Shown: positions 44,105 to 57,460, numbered from the stretch's first letter. The stretch: DNA of 64,000 bases from Quercus robur (GCF_932294415.1 NC_065535.1:69433362-69497361), one strand, 5' to 3'. Notes: a model not told the origin generated them from the sequence alone. Numbers and translations: made by a program.

Positions 44105-45910
44105 AATTTTCAGTGACACCTTTCCACATGCCATCCTATAGATGTCTTAAAGAAAATGTGAGACAGCTCTATTGGCAGTTTGATTTCATCATAGAGGGTT
44201 TTGGTGTCAGTGTGTCACTGAATCATGGGCTAACGTAGTTGGACACTTTGATTGCTAACAAAAAAAGTACATTGATTCTTATTCAAAGCATGTTTATTGT
44301 CCAGAATTATAAGCAAAGCTTGAAGTAAAAGGAGAAAAATACATATTTGATTGCTAATAACCAAAAAGTTTTGACATTGAGTCTTATGCAAAGCATGTTT
44401 GTTCTCTATAATTATAGGCAAAGCTTAAAGTAAAAGGAGAATTTATGGTAGACAAAGATGACTATGGTTCATGAGCATGACTTTGACATCTTTGATTCTG
44501 AGTAAAGAAGATTTGACATCAATTATTATGCAACATTACCGAAAGTCTGCATCATAAATCATAATCCTAGGCAGATTTTAAGGGAAAAGGCGTAAAGAAT
44601 GAAGAAGTCGGCAAACACATCTGACCCTTTAAAATGTGTTTTATATTGGTGAAATAAAATTAATAAATTAATGAGCCTCAAAATTTTCTCCTTTTTTATT
44701 TTTTAGCTGCACGCACCATGCACCAGTTATGATTACATTAATTTTTAAACCAAAAGTCATTGTATTGGTCTACAAACTACAAAGAAGTCAAAAAATATCT
44801 GCCAAACTTGTACTTTATTTTTATTTTTTATAGAGAGTTTTAATTTATGACGTGTACTCATGATGATAGGTTTTTTATCATCAGATCAAAACACCAATTA
44901 GTTTTTGGTGTAGGTAGGGGATTGAACCCTAGATCTCTTATACAACTATAAGAGACTTTACCAGTTGAGCTGACTGGAACCCACTGCCAAACTTGGAATT
45001 GATAAAGCATATGATGAGCTTTGATAAAAGTATCTGATGAGCTAAATGCTATTACAGGAGGGAAAAATTACCATATTGAAAAATAATTCCTAGAACTCAA
45101 GTTAGCTTCCTCCATGCCACTTAAAGTTTGAAAGGAAATGTTAGTATATCTTTGTGAGCCTTTGTTTACGACTAAAATCAAGGAATATTAATAACTTTTG
45201 AATACAAAAATACAATGATTTTAGTCAATAGTATATAAAATAAAATAATAGTTCCACCTACGGAGAAGATAACTACATCATAATCTTTATGCCATTTTTT
45301 TAAAATACCGAGAGGTCTTCCTCAAAAAAAAAAGAAATAAAAAAAAAAAAAAAATAATAATACCGAGGTCTTAGTTTAGTTACAAAGTTTTTAGTAATAT
45401 TTATGCCATTTACTAACCGGATCTAATGGCAAGTCTCAATAGCTGGCACGATTTTTTATTCATTAAAAGTTTCATTTATTTATATTTAGTGTCCGTTTGG
45501 CACGATTATTTTTGCCAACTTATTGTACTATTTTAACTAATTTTTTTTTATTCACAGTATTTTCAGCAAAAAATTTTCAATTTTAACAAAATAAGCGTAT
45601 AACAAATGAACCATTAAATATCTTCTGGTTGAGAGTTGAGACATCTAGCTTTATAAACATTAAAGAGAGCTGCGGCGTGTGATACAACAGTTGCATTACG
45701 AGTATATAAAGTATTATGATAACGACTAGATACGTGATGGTAGCTTGGATCATATGATGTATTGTGTTAATATTTGAACAATGATTTCTTGGACTCAAGG
45801 ACTGTAACAAATTATTTTAGACCCCCCACATGATTTTGCATCGATTTCGTGGTAAATACTGCTAATTATTGTCATATACATGGGACAATGCTTTGAGTTA
45901 GTCCATAAGA

Positions 45911-45947
<37 letters not shown>

Positions 45948-46694
45948 CTTTAGGGGGTTACAACTTAATTACAAACTTGTTTTATGGTGACAAAAAAATG
46001 CATAATATTTTGTATTTATGTAGTTACCCCTTTTCTACTTAAAAATTTTATGTAATGGCTATCATTTTAAGCGGAATAGTAGATGAAAGTGTTATCAACA
46101 TGTACTTCTATAGAAACTAAAATATTGTGAAGTGGACTCTTTGTGAAATTAGGATGGAACTACCCCATCTTGTTATGTAATTAGGAGGCACCATTCCATT
46201 TTTCCCATTTCCATTCCCCATTTTGATTTTGTATAAGAGATTTAGATGGACTGAGTTCCTCTTATATGAGGAACTAGGATCTTATGGATAAAATCCCCAA
46301 ATTTGGAATTAGTAATCTTGGATCAATATGTCATACTATTATATGAATAGTGAATTTCATCATAAATTTAATTAGTGAAATTCACTATTAGTGAGAGGAT
46401 AAAATATTACTCTAGAAGTACTGAATAATTACTTCCAAATTCGAGATGGACAAGCCATAACAATGCATGAATAACGTTTATTTGCAGCACGAAGTTGAGA
46501 AAAGTAGCTGGAGATGCCTTACAGAAAAGGGAACGTTGGATTTAGCAACAGCAGAGGAAAACAACAAATGTATGCAATACTACTGATGTGGAATAAAAAT
46601 AAATTTTTAATATTTCCCTTTTTTTAATAAAGATAAATATTTTTCTTTGGAAATATACATGATTGTCATGAATACATATTCATTTCTCTTTGCC
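44105..46694. other. Intergenic DNA before the GDSL gene
   Basis: Contains a tandem duplication of about 100 bp (44246-44333 and 44347-44442, sharing AAAGCATGTTT, AATTATA and AAGTAAAAGGAGAA), a T-run at 45918-45948 and AT-rich DNA. No gene is seen. Confidence 0.5.
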
Positions 46695-46703
46695 TATATA
46701 AAG
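46695..46703 (+). promoter_or_regulatory. TATA box of the GDSL gene
   Basis: TATATAAAG, which puts the start of transcription near 46725-46735. ATGs upstream of this, such as 46647, cannot be used, which supports the start at 46803. Confidence 0.65.
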
Positions 46704-46802
46704 ATAAGTGTGCCTATAACTAAGCATCTGGGAGTCTATATCACTATAACAGTAAGAAGTGTTAGTGTCCAGCATATGAGTCAGAGTTTTTGTCCAGTGA
46801 GA

Positions 46803-48642
46803 ATGGAAGTTGTAAGAGTTTTTATTGCTGTTAGTTTAGCTTTCTTGGTTTTGAGTGTGTTTGGTGAAAACATGACTGGCTTATCACCTTGTGATTTTCC
46901 AGCAATTTACAACTTTGGAGACTCCAATTCAGACACTGGTGGGATAGCAGCAGCATTCTACCCAGCAGGGCAACCGTCTGGCGAGACTTTTTTCCATCAG
47001 CCAGTTGGAAGAGCTTCCGATGGGCGCCTTATAATAGACTTTATTGGTATCTTGCATTTCAACTTGTTCTCTGCCCTGCAAGCATGTATCTAGAATGTTG
47101 TTTTTCTAAATTTCACAGAATATTTATCAGTCTATTGTGTTTTTATGCAGCCGAGTCCCTTAGATTGCCATACTTGAGCGCATACCTAAACTCAATAGGA
47201 ACAAGTTTCAGGTATGGTGCAAATTTTGCCACTGGCGGATCAACCATTAGGCGGCTTAATGAATCCTTCTTTTCAAATGGTGTAAGCCCGTTTTCTCTAG
47301 ATATCCAGATTGTGCAGTTCGACCAGTTCAAGGCGCGTACCAGCAATCTCTACAACCAAAGTAATATGAAACATCAACTTCTAAAAGAAAATAGTCCTCT
47401 CTGATTTTCATCTCCTTTATTTTGAGTTTATTATATGTACAATTGAATAAGAGTGAGTTGATTCAAGTTGAGGGCATGAAAAAAGATAGAGAGGAACCAA
47501 AAATAACATTATCAGTAAAAAAGAACATGTGAATAAAGAAGTAATAGACAGTATGATTTTGTATAGAATAGCATGATGGAAAACAATATGTGTGGCTAGC
47601 CTTGTCTAGTCCCTATAAATTTGGGACTAAAGCTTCATCGTTGTTGTTGTTTTTATGCAGCCCAGGAACAGTTCCACAAAAGTAATCTTCCAAGGCCTGA
47701 GGACTTCTCCAAGGCTCTTTATACATTTGACATTGGCCAAAATGATATTGCTGCTGGTTTTCGAACAATGAGTGATAAACAGTTTCAAGCAGTAATCCCA
47801 GACATAATTGAGCAGCTAGCTACCGCAGTTCAAGTAAGTTGTATAAAATGTTCAAAGTCATATGTCAATTGGAGTTAACAAGATGCGAGTCAGATCAAAC
47901 ACGTTTATTGTGTGTTATGGCTAAAAGTCAACCATCTTTTTCAGCATCTGTACCAAGGAGGGGCAAGATCATTTTGGATACACAACACTGGTCCCATTGG
48001 CTGCTTGCCAGTGACCCTACACTACTACCACCAACCAACGCCTGGCATTCTTGACGAGCATGGATGTGTCATAGCTCAAAATGATGTGGCTAAAGAGTTC
48101 AATTGGCACCTTGAGAGTCGTGTCATCAAACTAAGGGAACAGCTACCTGATGCTGCATTAACATATGTGGATGTCTTTACAGCAAAGTACAAACTAATTA
48201 GCAATGCAAAGGAGCAAGGTAGTACTTCAGTATTGTTGTTACCATGACACTGTTGCTATCTAAATCAGATACTAGTTGATGCCTTTTTTCTGACCTTTAC
48301 TATACCAATATGATATTTGTCACTTGTCACATGAAAATGAAGCTCTGCCAAGAATCTAACTTTTTTAAATGAAAAAATGGTTGGCCTTTTGCAGGATTTG
48401 TGGATGTAAGAAACATTTGCTGTGGGTATCACGAGGATTACAAGCATGTGTGGTGTGGGAATAAGGATAAGATTAATGGTACTGAAATTTATGCTGGGTC
48501 TTGTGAAGATCCTTCCTTGTACATTAGCTGGGATGGTATTCATTACACTGAAGCTGCAAATCATTGGATTGCTAATCAGATAATCGATGGTTCATTCTCG
48601 GACCCAACAATTCCAATTACACATGCATGCCATATGGGTTGA
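46803..48642 (+). CDS. GDSL esterase/lipase, secreted, five exons
   Basis: Exons 46803-47046, 47151-47360, 47661-47833, 47945-48218 and 48395-48642 join in frame to 382 residues. GDSL enzymes (SGNH hydrolases) cleave ester bonds of lipids, cutin or sugar acetates, mostly in the apoplast. A signal peptide ([19 protein letters not shown]) precedes block I, FNFGDS-like [11 protein letters not shown], with nucleophile Ser41. Block II ([10 protein letters not shown]), block III (IGQNDI) and block V ([14 protein letters not shown], Asp347 and His350) complete the catalytic set. It resembles the ENOD8/alpha-fucosidase-like clade and, by sequence and position, Arabidopsis At5g14450. An in-frame ATG at 46776 is an alternative start. 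The gene looks intact. Confidence 0.93.
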
Positions 48643-49540
48643 TTTGTATGATTAGAAATTTAGATTTTTTTTTTTTTTGACAAAAGATATGTACTCAATT
48701 TACACATATAAATTCACAAACAAGCTACACAGAAAATTGTTTTAAATCGTTGTGTTTTAGCTACATGAAAAATCAAGAATAGTCTCAATAATAGAAGTTC
48801 TCTCTGTTGATTATCAAAAAAAAAAAAAAGATGTTCTCTCTGTTGGGGAGATAATAGAACTAGAGAGACTTCAATTGAGGAATTAAAATCTCTTGCCATC
48901 ACTTGACCTAAAATTTTAAAAATATGGTTTTGAGGGCATCCACTCTTGTTATTATTTTCCAATGTAGAACTTTACCACTTAGCCAATCATACCACTCGCG
49001 TGGTTACACTTCTATTGATCTTTCATAGCAATCCAAGTGTGCATCACCAACAAGTCTAATTTGCTCACCAATAGAGTGCTTTTTACTCAAATATGGGTGA
49101 GCGAACATAAGAGCTTTTCACTAATGAATACTTGTCCAATTGAAACATCATGACTCTAATACCACTTTTTGTAAAGATAACACCATGGGTAGAACTCTAA
49201 TTGAGAGAGAAATAGAATATACAGAGACACTACTTAACCTAAAAACTTAAGTTTGAGTTTTGGTCAAATTATATCATATTAACCACTGACTCTTATTAAT
49301 ATAATCTAATATGGGACTTTACCATTTAGTTGCACCCCAAAACTCCAACAATGATGGCAATTAAAGGAAGGAAAGTGTTGGTTGTGACCATTGTGGTGGA
49401 TGATGACAATGACAACGACAACAATGGCAACCAAAGATGGGAGGTTTATGGTTGTGGATGGGTAGATCGGCAATGGTGGTTGGCAAAAGGTAGACCCAAT
49501 GGTTTTTATAAGGGTTTAACGTATGAAGTTTTATATATTA
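48643..49540. other. Intergenic DNA after the GDSL gene
   Basis: 3' UTR and flank, then AT-rich DNA. A short open frame at 49330-49596 is rich in Asp/Asn from a GAC/AAC repeat and is not taken as a gene. Confidence 0.5.
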
Positions 49541-50833
49541 CTAGTCGCAGACCCACGTTATGCGTGAAAATATATAATTACTTTGTAATGTGGTAGAATG
49601 TATGATTAATTTTCTAAAATTTACTGAAACTAATTTGTTCTCTTAAAAAATTGAACTATTTCTAAAAATATTTTCCATCTCTCTATCTCAACAAATATAT
49701 CATTTTATTATTTTGAGTTTTTTTTTTTTTTTGGAAAAAAATGGGTGTATTTAATTGATATTATTCTTTTGTTTAGAAGAGATATTATTCTTTTTTCAAG
49801 TAATCTATATTCTTCAAACTTTTGTTATAGTGTGTTATGTTTTCCTTTTTTATTTCTACAACTAAATTTTTTTGAGTTCAAAATTAATTATTTAAATCTC
49901 TCATTCTCTTAAGGAGGTTGTCATGTTAATCAAATCTCATTACAAATTTACAATTGATATTACTCCAATAATTGATAGGCACATTCAAATATTACAATTG
50001 TTCTCTTTGATTGTTAAATGTTATCCTATTGCATTATAAAGAATTAAAAATAGTATATAAGAATATAGTATTATTCTATTACATAGCATGATTTGAATAA
50101 TTTGGTGTTTATTGTTATATCTTTTATTTTTACTTTTCTTTTCTTCTCATCTTATTTTATTCGACATTTAAATTCAGCCACATCCTCCATATGATTAAAT
50201 TATTTATATTTTCTCTCATTTTTTATTTATTTTTAATCACATATTCTAAGAGAGAATGTGAGAGAAATATCAAAATTATATAAAATAACATGAATAGAAG
50301 AATACTCAAAAGAAAATGTATGATTGTAAACAACAAATTATCCAAGCTATGCTATGTAATAGAATAACATTTAACAATAAAATAAAAAAGATAACAAATT
50401 AAAATAAAACCAAATGCATCAACCCAATGTAGAGTTCAAAAAAAAAAAAATTCCCCAAAATAGAGAGAGAGAGAGAGAGAGAGAGAATATTCACCTTTTT
50501 ATGTGGGAAAAATATGGATTGAATGAAAGAGAGAAAAACAAATATTTATAATAAATTAAATGGGGAGAAGAAGAGTCAAAATAAAAGGAAGATAAAGGGA
50601 TAGAGGAATTGTAAGGTTAAGGTATGGGGTAATGGGGAGATAAAAAGGTAAAAGTGGGGAAAATGTTGGAGGAAGAGTAATTGTAAGGTCATAAATTAAT
50701 AAGGAGAAAAATAATTAAAGAGGAGAGAGAAAATGTTGGAAATAAGTGGATGAGGTGGCTGTTGATGTGGCTCAACAGGAGCGTAGCAAAAATAAATATT
50801 ATGCTTCAACTTTTAGATATATATAGATATAGA
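49541..50833 (-). mobile_element. Non-autonomous Helitron, complete
   Basis: Read on the minus strand it begins TCTATATCTATATATATC, the common plant Helitron 5' end, and continues into GTTGAAGCATAATATT. It ends with a hairpin-like CACGCATAACGTGG and CTAG (49544-49541), with host A before TC and T after CTAG. No Rep/helicase is encoded. It carries a GA microsatellite at about 50461-50487. The end at 33102 belongs to a related element. Confidence 0.75.
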
Positions 50834-51327
50834 TTAATGTAAAAAAAAAAAAAAAATTGTTTTCAACACTTTTTTTTTTTGAGAATCAATTGTTTTCAAC
50901 ACTAACGAACCAAACATTTCCTAAAACATAGCAAACCAAAGTTTAATACAATTCCTTAGATATCCTAAAATATAGCGGGCCAAACTTAAGTATGATTTCT
51001 TAGGTATAATACATTAGGCTCTTCAATTAAACTCAAACACATTGTTGTATTGACCAATGACAATCAAATTAAATGCAGTACAATCAATTTTGTAGTTAAA
51101 CTTTATTCTAAAACTAATTAGTCACTATTATTATTATGGAGTAGTAGTTTATGATTTTACACATCCAAAGAAGTGGAATATATAAAGTTTACTTAAATTA
51201 TATGTAAATATTCAGATTTAAAAATATATATGTAAAGGTTTAAAAAAAAATGTATTTGTAAAGCTTTTATTAAACTTAAAAAATAATGAAAAATCAATTG
51301 GTGATGATGATAATAATAATAATAATA
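50834..51327. other. AT-rich intergenic DNA
   Basis: Ends in an ATA/TAA run that also forms the target site of the next element. No gene is seen. Confidence 0.5.
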
Positions 51328-52898
51328 GGGATAATTACAGTAAACCCACCTGAGGTTTTGCCCGTTTGCGCTTTGCCTACCCGTGGTTCAAAACTTATCA
51401 TTTTGCCCACCTGAACTTCAATCTGTTACCTATCCGTTACCCACCTCACCCTTAGACATTAGAAAAACACCTTTTTATTAAAAATAGAACATAACACGGA
51501 TCAAACTTGAACCATTAAATCTTTTCCTCACGAACACAAGAACACAACATTTGTAAATATAGTTCAAAATTTTCAGTTACACACATCCAAAACCAATTAA
51601 ATCCTTTGAATCCATACCAAAATCCCTCTTATTTTTCAAACCCAAACTGTAATAAAAAAAAGTTTTAAAACCCAATCATAGATTAAACAGAAAATAGAAA
51701 CAAACCAAAGAGAGAAAAACAGCACCATTATTCATCTTGCTGATGGTGGTGGTCGAGTGCTTCGATCTACAGTTTGATGGTGGCTTGTACGGTGGCTTGG
51801 CTATCGTGGCGGTGGCTCATAGTGGTGCTAACGGCGGCCATGGAGGTCAACCACCATTAGCAAGCCAAAATCAAATAAAATCCACAACCAAAAAAAAAAA
51901 AAAAAAAAAAAAAATTTGAAACCCACGAAGCGTTGCCACCCACTCCACCACCACCACTATTAGAACCCACAACTCAGCACCACCACCACACCCACAATCG
52001 ACAACCACCACAAGCCACAACTCATAACCCCACCATAATCAAATCATTATCAAACCCACAACCCAAAAGCAAAAAAAGAAAAGAAAAAAAGAAAACCACT
52101 GCCGGCCGAGACAAAGGCCGAGATCGAGCTTCATTTTGGCCGAGACAGAGGCCGAGACAGGGACGGAGGCCGAGATCGAGCTCCATTCTCTGTAAACTAC
52201 CGCTGGCCCTTTTCCTGGATCTGCTCCAAATCGCCAAGATAGAGGCTGAGACCAAGACGGATGCGAGAATGAAGGAAATTAGATGAACCCACAACCAAAA
52301 CCACAAAAAAATGAAACCCATGAAGCAAGAATGAAGGAAAATGAAACCTATCACTGTGCTTTGGTCAAGGAAGCTTTTCTGGGAACGAAGGGCTATGTGG
52401 GTCGAGTCCTTTGCCTGCTTGTTCGTTCACCAATACATCTCCAATGACTGCATTGGCTCAGACGGTGCCATCAAACCCGAGCTTGTTACCAGAAGCGCCT
52501 ATAATGAGTCAAGCAAAAGGAAAATTGCCTTCGAAGAAAGGGTTAAGTATTGGTGTGATTGTGGTTGTTGTGATAGTTGGGCTATTGTGATAGTTTGGCT
52601 GTTGTGAAATTATTGATATTGTTATAGATTAAAAATAATTTCATTGAGCCATTTGATTGGTGTGTTGTTCCTCCACTTTGTTCTCATTGAAGTTCATGAG
52701 CAATGAAAAACCCTAGCTTTTTTTATTTTTGTTATATTTGTTTTAGCCTAAAAATGTGTTTTTCTAACGGCAAATGGAGAGGTGGGTTACGGAAGGCTAA
52801 CAGAACTAATCTCAGGTGAGCAAAGTGATAAGTTTTGAACCACGGGTAGGCAAAGCGCAAATGGGCCAAACCTCAGGTGAGTTTACTGTAATTATCCC
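51328..52898. mobile_element. Mutator-like element with a gene fragment (probable Pack-MULE)
   Basis: Terminal inverted repeats of about 130-150 bp start GGGATAATTACAGTAAACCC at 51328; the right end (to 52898) is the complement. They share with the 9197 element the phrase of CCCACCTGAGGTT/CCCACCTGTGGTT type followed by TTACCCACCTC, so the two are distant relatives. ATAATAATA lies on both sides (51319-51327, 52899-52907), a 9-bp duplication, but it sits in an AAT microsatellite and is weaker proof. No transposase. The interior includes Thr/Pro/His-rich low-complexity DNA and the coding-like block at 52341-52607. Confidence 0.8.
52341..52607 (+). pseudogene. Coding-like fragment of unknown gene inside the MULE
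   Basis: An 88-codon frame with balanced amino acid use: WSRKLFWERRAMWVESFAC, LFVHQYISNDCIGSDGAIK, PELVTRSAYNESSKRKIAF. After about residue 75 it becomes Cys/Val/Ile-rich and probably leaves the captured exon near a GTTAAGTATT donor-like site. I do not recognise the family. It is more protein-like than any other frame in the element. Confidence 0.4.
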
Positions 52899-52907
52899 AT
52901 AATAATA

Positions 52908-53213
52908 ATAATAATATATTTAATGAAATCACCTTAAAAAATAATAATAACAATAAATAAATATATATATATATATATATATTTAATGAGATCACCTTAA
53001 AAAAATTATCACGCATAGTTCTCCGACTAGTTGGTTTTCATTTAACTAATTCCAAGAAAACAAATTAGCAAGCCTTGAAAAAATTAGTCCAATCACAAAA
53101 TCACCGATAAAAAGCTAAAGAAATTTTTTTCCAATCAACTAATTTTAGACCCAGCCCATAAAATTTAAATAAAACCAGTTTGATCCCACGCATCAGATTC
53201 CCCAACAACACCA

Positions 53214-53244
<31 letters not shown>

Positions 53245-53952
53245 AAAGAACCTAATTGAGAAATCAACACAGCATTGACAAGGTATTTCTCTGTCTCATC
53301 TGGGTTGAGGCACCTCTCTAACTATGATTCTCTCTGTAAGACTATTTTTAACTCTTTGATACATGATGACCCAGTGGTACTTTCTCTATGAGCTCAGTTA
53401 CTTTTTGACTTATTTTATTAGTTGTTTATGCCCCTATAACTTATACTAATAGATAGTAAAGCATTATTCAACCTAATCATAGAAGAGTGTAGAACTCTTT
53501 AGAAGAACTACAAATCTTTGGACTCTTGAGCCAAAAAATAACATAAAATAAGGGTAAAGATTTGGATTTTTGGAGCATGTAGTTGGTTAAATCAGTGGTA
53601 AAAATGAGAGCAATAAATGATTTACTGTAGGTGTCGTGTGGGTAAGAGGGGAATGAATTCTGGTTTTCACTTTAGTTGAATAATTAATTGCATGATAAGA
53701 TAATAATGTAACAAAAATAATAATTATTTAGAATTAATAAATTAAGAATAAATAAATTTATAAATGGGAAATTAATAATTTTATAAATTGAAGAGTAATA
53801 AATTTATAATTAGTGCATTTTGCATATTGGCCACATTCTTGTATTCTTATTTACTTGGTAAATAATTTGACATATGATCACGTAATGAATATTTTTAGTG
53901 CATTATACATTGTAATACATTAAAAAATGATTATTTTGTGTCTTTTCATTTG

Positions 53953-53987
<35 letters not shown>

Positions 53988-54595
53988 TTAAGAAAGTGCT
54001 AGTAGTTTGTTAATACTATATGGATGTTAGTATTGATTTAAAAAAAAAAAAATTATTATTATTCATACTTCAACCCCCCCCCCCCCTCCCTAGGGGTGGC
54101 TTGATGCATTTGGAGGCCTAAGACGAAAATTGATTATCTTGTATTAGATGTAAAATTACTACTAATTAATATGAACTACCTAGAATTTTTTCTTTTTTTA
54201 GAAATTTTATAAACAGAAAAAGTTAGACAAAATTTTTCATATTTGTTGATATGACAGATTGATAGTGGTAAGTAAAAAAATGGAATTAGTGGTAGATTTG
54301 GATGAGAACTAGTAAAAGTTTCCTAATTCAACTCTTATTATTATTCTTTTTTTTTTTTTTTTTAAGAAATGCAACATTCACAATATTTTTTACAACAAAT
54401 CCTAGGTTTTAAGTTGCTTTTTGTTTTCTATTTGAAAATATCACTATAATTATTTTTCTGCCATCAATAACAACCTACTACTTAACACTAGTAGTAAAAG
54501 TGTTGTGAAAAATATTGTGAACGTTACATTTTTCTTTCTTTTTTATTTGTTTTCATCTGGTAAAAAAAATATTATTTTATTTATTAATTATAAAT
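52908..54595. other. Intergenic DNA with homopolymers
   Basis: Contains a C-run (53212-53234), a TA run (53957-53984) and a second C-run (54075-54087). No gene is seen. Confidence 0.55.
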
Positions 54596-54600
54596 AACCC

Positions 54601-55394
54601 TGTAGGGACACGATTTCTTTAACGGCCCAATAATGATGTTGGGCTCATACATGAAAGATCCCTCACAATATGATTTGTAGAGAGTGGGCTTGAAAGGCTT
54701 GCCTTTGATCACAGGACGATGGTCCGATCCTGTTTTTAGAGGAATTCATGTGGAAAATAAGAGTTGGATTTGAACATTTAAACCCTATAGCATTACATCC
54801 TGAGGGGTTGGACTCCTCGGACTTAGTCCGAGGATCATTAAGGTCTTCCTTCGGTTATCCGGCGGTGATTTTTTGTGGTATGCATACATCTTTAAGTGGC
54901 TTTCACCCATGGAGTCTTTCTCCTCGAGGTAGGATGGGAGTCCCTGGTTTTTTGTCCATTGTTCCCCCCCCCCCTTTATCCAGATTACTTACTTTCTCTT
55001 TTATACTAGCCTACGTTTGCTGTCCTTCGTCCACGTGTAGGGTCAACTTTTACGAGACTGATATTTGTCCCGTCAGTCTAATCCCAGAATTGTTGGGGAT
55101 GGTTAATAAAGCCAAAGAATCCGGCTCTGCTGGATGTAGAGTCTTATCTGGGAAGGATAATGAGGGCAGCTTTCCCGAAATATTTTAGATCTCCTTTCCA
55201 ATCTGGTCCTATACCGTTTTTGCCCCTCTTCTTCGGTGGAATTTTGGGTCTGCCGAAGACTGAACTGTCCTCGGCAACATTTCCGGGCCATTTAGGCTTT
55301 ATGTTATTGAGCTTGGGCCGTAGCTTTCTTTGGCTTGGGCCTTTGGACTTCCCACGAGCAAATGGACCTGACCCATAAATTATTGGGCCCCACA
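54601..55394 (-). repeat. 3' LTR of element 2
   Basis: 794 bp, about 75-80 percent similar by eye to the element 1 LTR read backwards. It carries the 9-bp stem TCCTCGGAC TTA GTCCGAGGA at 54814-54834. A C-run near 54964-54974 differs in length from the other LTR. Confidence 0.92.
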
Positions 55395-55559
55395 ATAGCC
55401 CCTCAAAACCCTGCTGTCCGACTTCCTGGTTGGAGAGGGGGGTTTTGGTAATGCCGAGCCTTTATTATGGCTCATTTAATTCGGCCCTTAACTGACGCTG
55501 GCGACTCTTCACCTGCCCAGGGAATGTACCGGTCTACAAGATATTCCCCTTAAATTGCG

Positions 55560-56595
55560 CACGATGCGTTTATGCCGTTTGGTTATTCGAAGCACGTCTT
55601 TAATGTCTTCCCTTTACGAGACCTCCCAGATTCAACGGTTTTTGACGGCGTGGGGGGATGAAACGGGCGTATTCATGTTTGCAGATTTCCTTGGGGATCT
55701 GAACACATTAAGTATTCTCCTCTTCGTCCCCTATATAAAGAGAAGAAACAAGAGTTGTTTCCCCCACAAATGAATCCCTTTAACCCCACCAAAACTTGAA
55801 ATCCTTAGATTCTCTCCGGAGTTTACTTTTACTCTCCGGTTATACCTTAGCCTGAAATACACTTACCGTAGTAATAAGCAATGAAAAAACCATTCCCCTC
55901 CCAGAAACACTATGTTCTAGCGAAGCTCGAAATGGCTCGGTCAGGGCAAGGATGGCGGAGACTCAAGATTTGTCTCGCCTTCCTTTTAGCCAAAATCCGA
56001 AGCAGGGACTCGTCATGTCATACTTTCGACGTGACTGAGCCGAGGAAGCACATCATCAGTACCACCCGCTCTCTCACGAGCATATCTAACATGGCGCCAG
56101 CGTGTTAGGAGTCAGGACTGGGGCAAGGACTAAGTGCCCCTGCTTCTTCCTCTCTTCGTTCACTGGCGCCCCCCATTTGCCTCTCTTTCTTCTTCTTTCC
56201 ACCACCAGATCCATCCTGGTGCTTTTCCTTCTCCCTCTTTTGCTCCTTTCTCTTTCTTTTCATCTCTTCTCTCTTCTTCTCCTCCTTCTTTTACTCATCT
56301 CCTCCATCTTCCTCATTCATCTCCTCCATCTTCCTCATCCATCTCCTCCATCCTCTTCTTCCTTCTCCTTCATCTTCTTCTTCCTTCTCCTTCAACTTTT
56401 TCTAAAAAAGGTTCTTCTCTTAATATGAGCAATACTGAGGCAGAGATTAGGGAGACTTTGAAGACGAGTTTAAAAGACACCTGGCTGTTTACTTATCTGT
56501 ATTGCGGATGTTATTGCTGCTTCGGCAGTTCACCTTTTGTATAGGCTTGTTTAAGCCCCTCTTTGTATGTTGTAATAATTTTTCATATTAATAAA
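55560..56595 (+). other. Antisense transcription unit A of element 2
   Basis: TATATAAAG at 55732-55740 is followed by a leader and by short frames, one of which contains MAETQDLS... and FSQNPKQGLV as in element 1. Then come a CT-rich stretch (about 56165-56400), a conserved block with MSNTEAEIRETLKTSLKDT, and AATAAA at 56590-56595. Order and spacing match the minus-strand unit of element 1. It runs opposite to the LTR promoters. No known protein family is recognised, and the frames are broken between segments, so splicing or decay must be assumed. Confidence 0.45.
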
Positions 56596-56924
56596 AAATT
56601 ATTGTTATCTTACTTCGCATGTTCTGTCTCTATGTTTTTACAAATTTGCAAACGCTACTCGGCATAATAGTATAGCATTTGAATCAATGATAAATAAGGC
56701 CAAAATACTTGCTAACAAAAAGATATCATTATAACTTTAATAGAATGGTTTGACATAGCAGTGCCTACCTGTGAATAACGATACTTACCCAAAACAATGC
56801 CGAGATTAGAACTGGATGCTCTATACGGTGTAGGAAGTAATCATCCTAACACTTTTATTGGCTTTAACCTTTTACAGCATTTGAGCCGAGGACTTTCCTC
56901 ATCCGAGTAGTTGGCGTCCCAATA

Positions 56925-57460
56925 GGCTTGAGTCCGAGGACTTCGCAATGCCTTAGTTCTATCCAAAACTTTTAGTTTTTCTTTCGAGTACTTGGTTTCC
57001 CCATAGGCTTGAGTCCGAGGACCATGCAAGGCCTTGGTTCTGTCCAAAACTTACAGTTTTTCTTTCGAGTACTTGGTTTCCCCATAGGCTTGAGTCCGAG
57101 GACCATGCAAGGCCTTGGTTCTGTCCAAAACTTATAATTTTTCTTTTGAGTACTTGGTTTCCCCATGGGCTTGAGTCCGAGGACCATGCAAGGCCTTGGT
57201 TCTGTCCAAAACTTATAGTTTTTCTTTTGAGTACTTGGTTTCCCCATAGGCTTGAGTCCGAGGACCATGCGAGGCCTTGGTTCTGTCCAAAACTTATAGT
57301 TTTTCTTTTGAGTACTTGGTTTCCCCATGGGCCTGAGTCCGAGGACCATGCAAGGCCTTGGTTCTGTCCAAAACTTATAGTTTTTCTTTTGAGTACTTGG
57401 TTTCCCCATGGGCTTGAGTCCGAGGACCATGCAAGGCCTTGGTTCTGTCCAAAACTTTGA
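56925..57460 (-). repeat. Tandem array A of element 2, about 7 units of 79-80 bp
   Basis: The same unit as in element 1 (GGTTCTGTCCAAAACTT, TTTCCCCATAGGCTTGAG and GTCCGAGGACCATGCAAGG on the plus strand), with a spacer ATAGTTTTTCTTTTGAG in place of the A-run. Confidence 0.88.

Noticed and set aside
46647..46802. Longer N-terminus for the GDSL enzyme
   Set aside because: The ATG at 46647 lies upstream of the TATA box at 46695, and a proper signal peptide starts at 46803.
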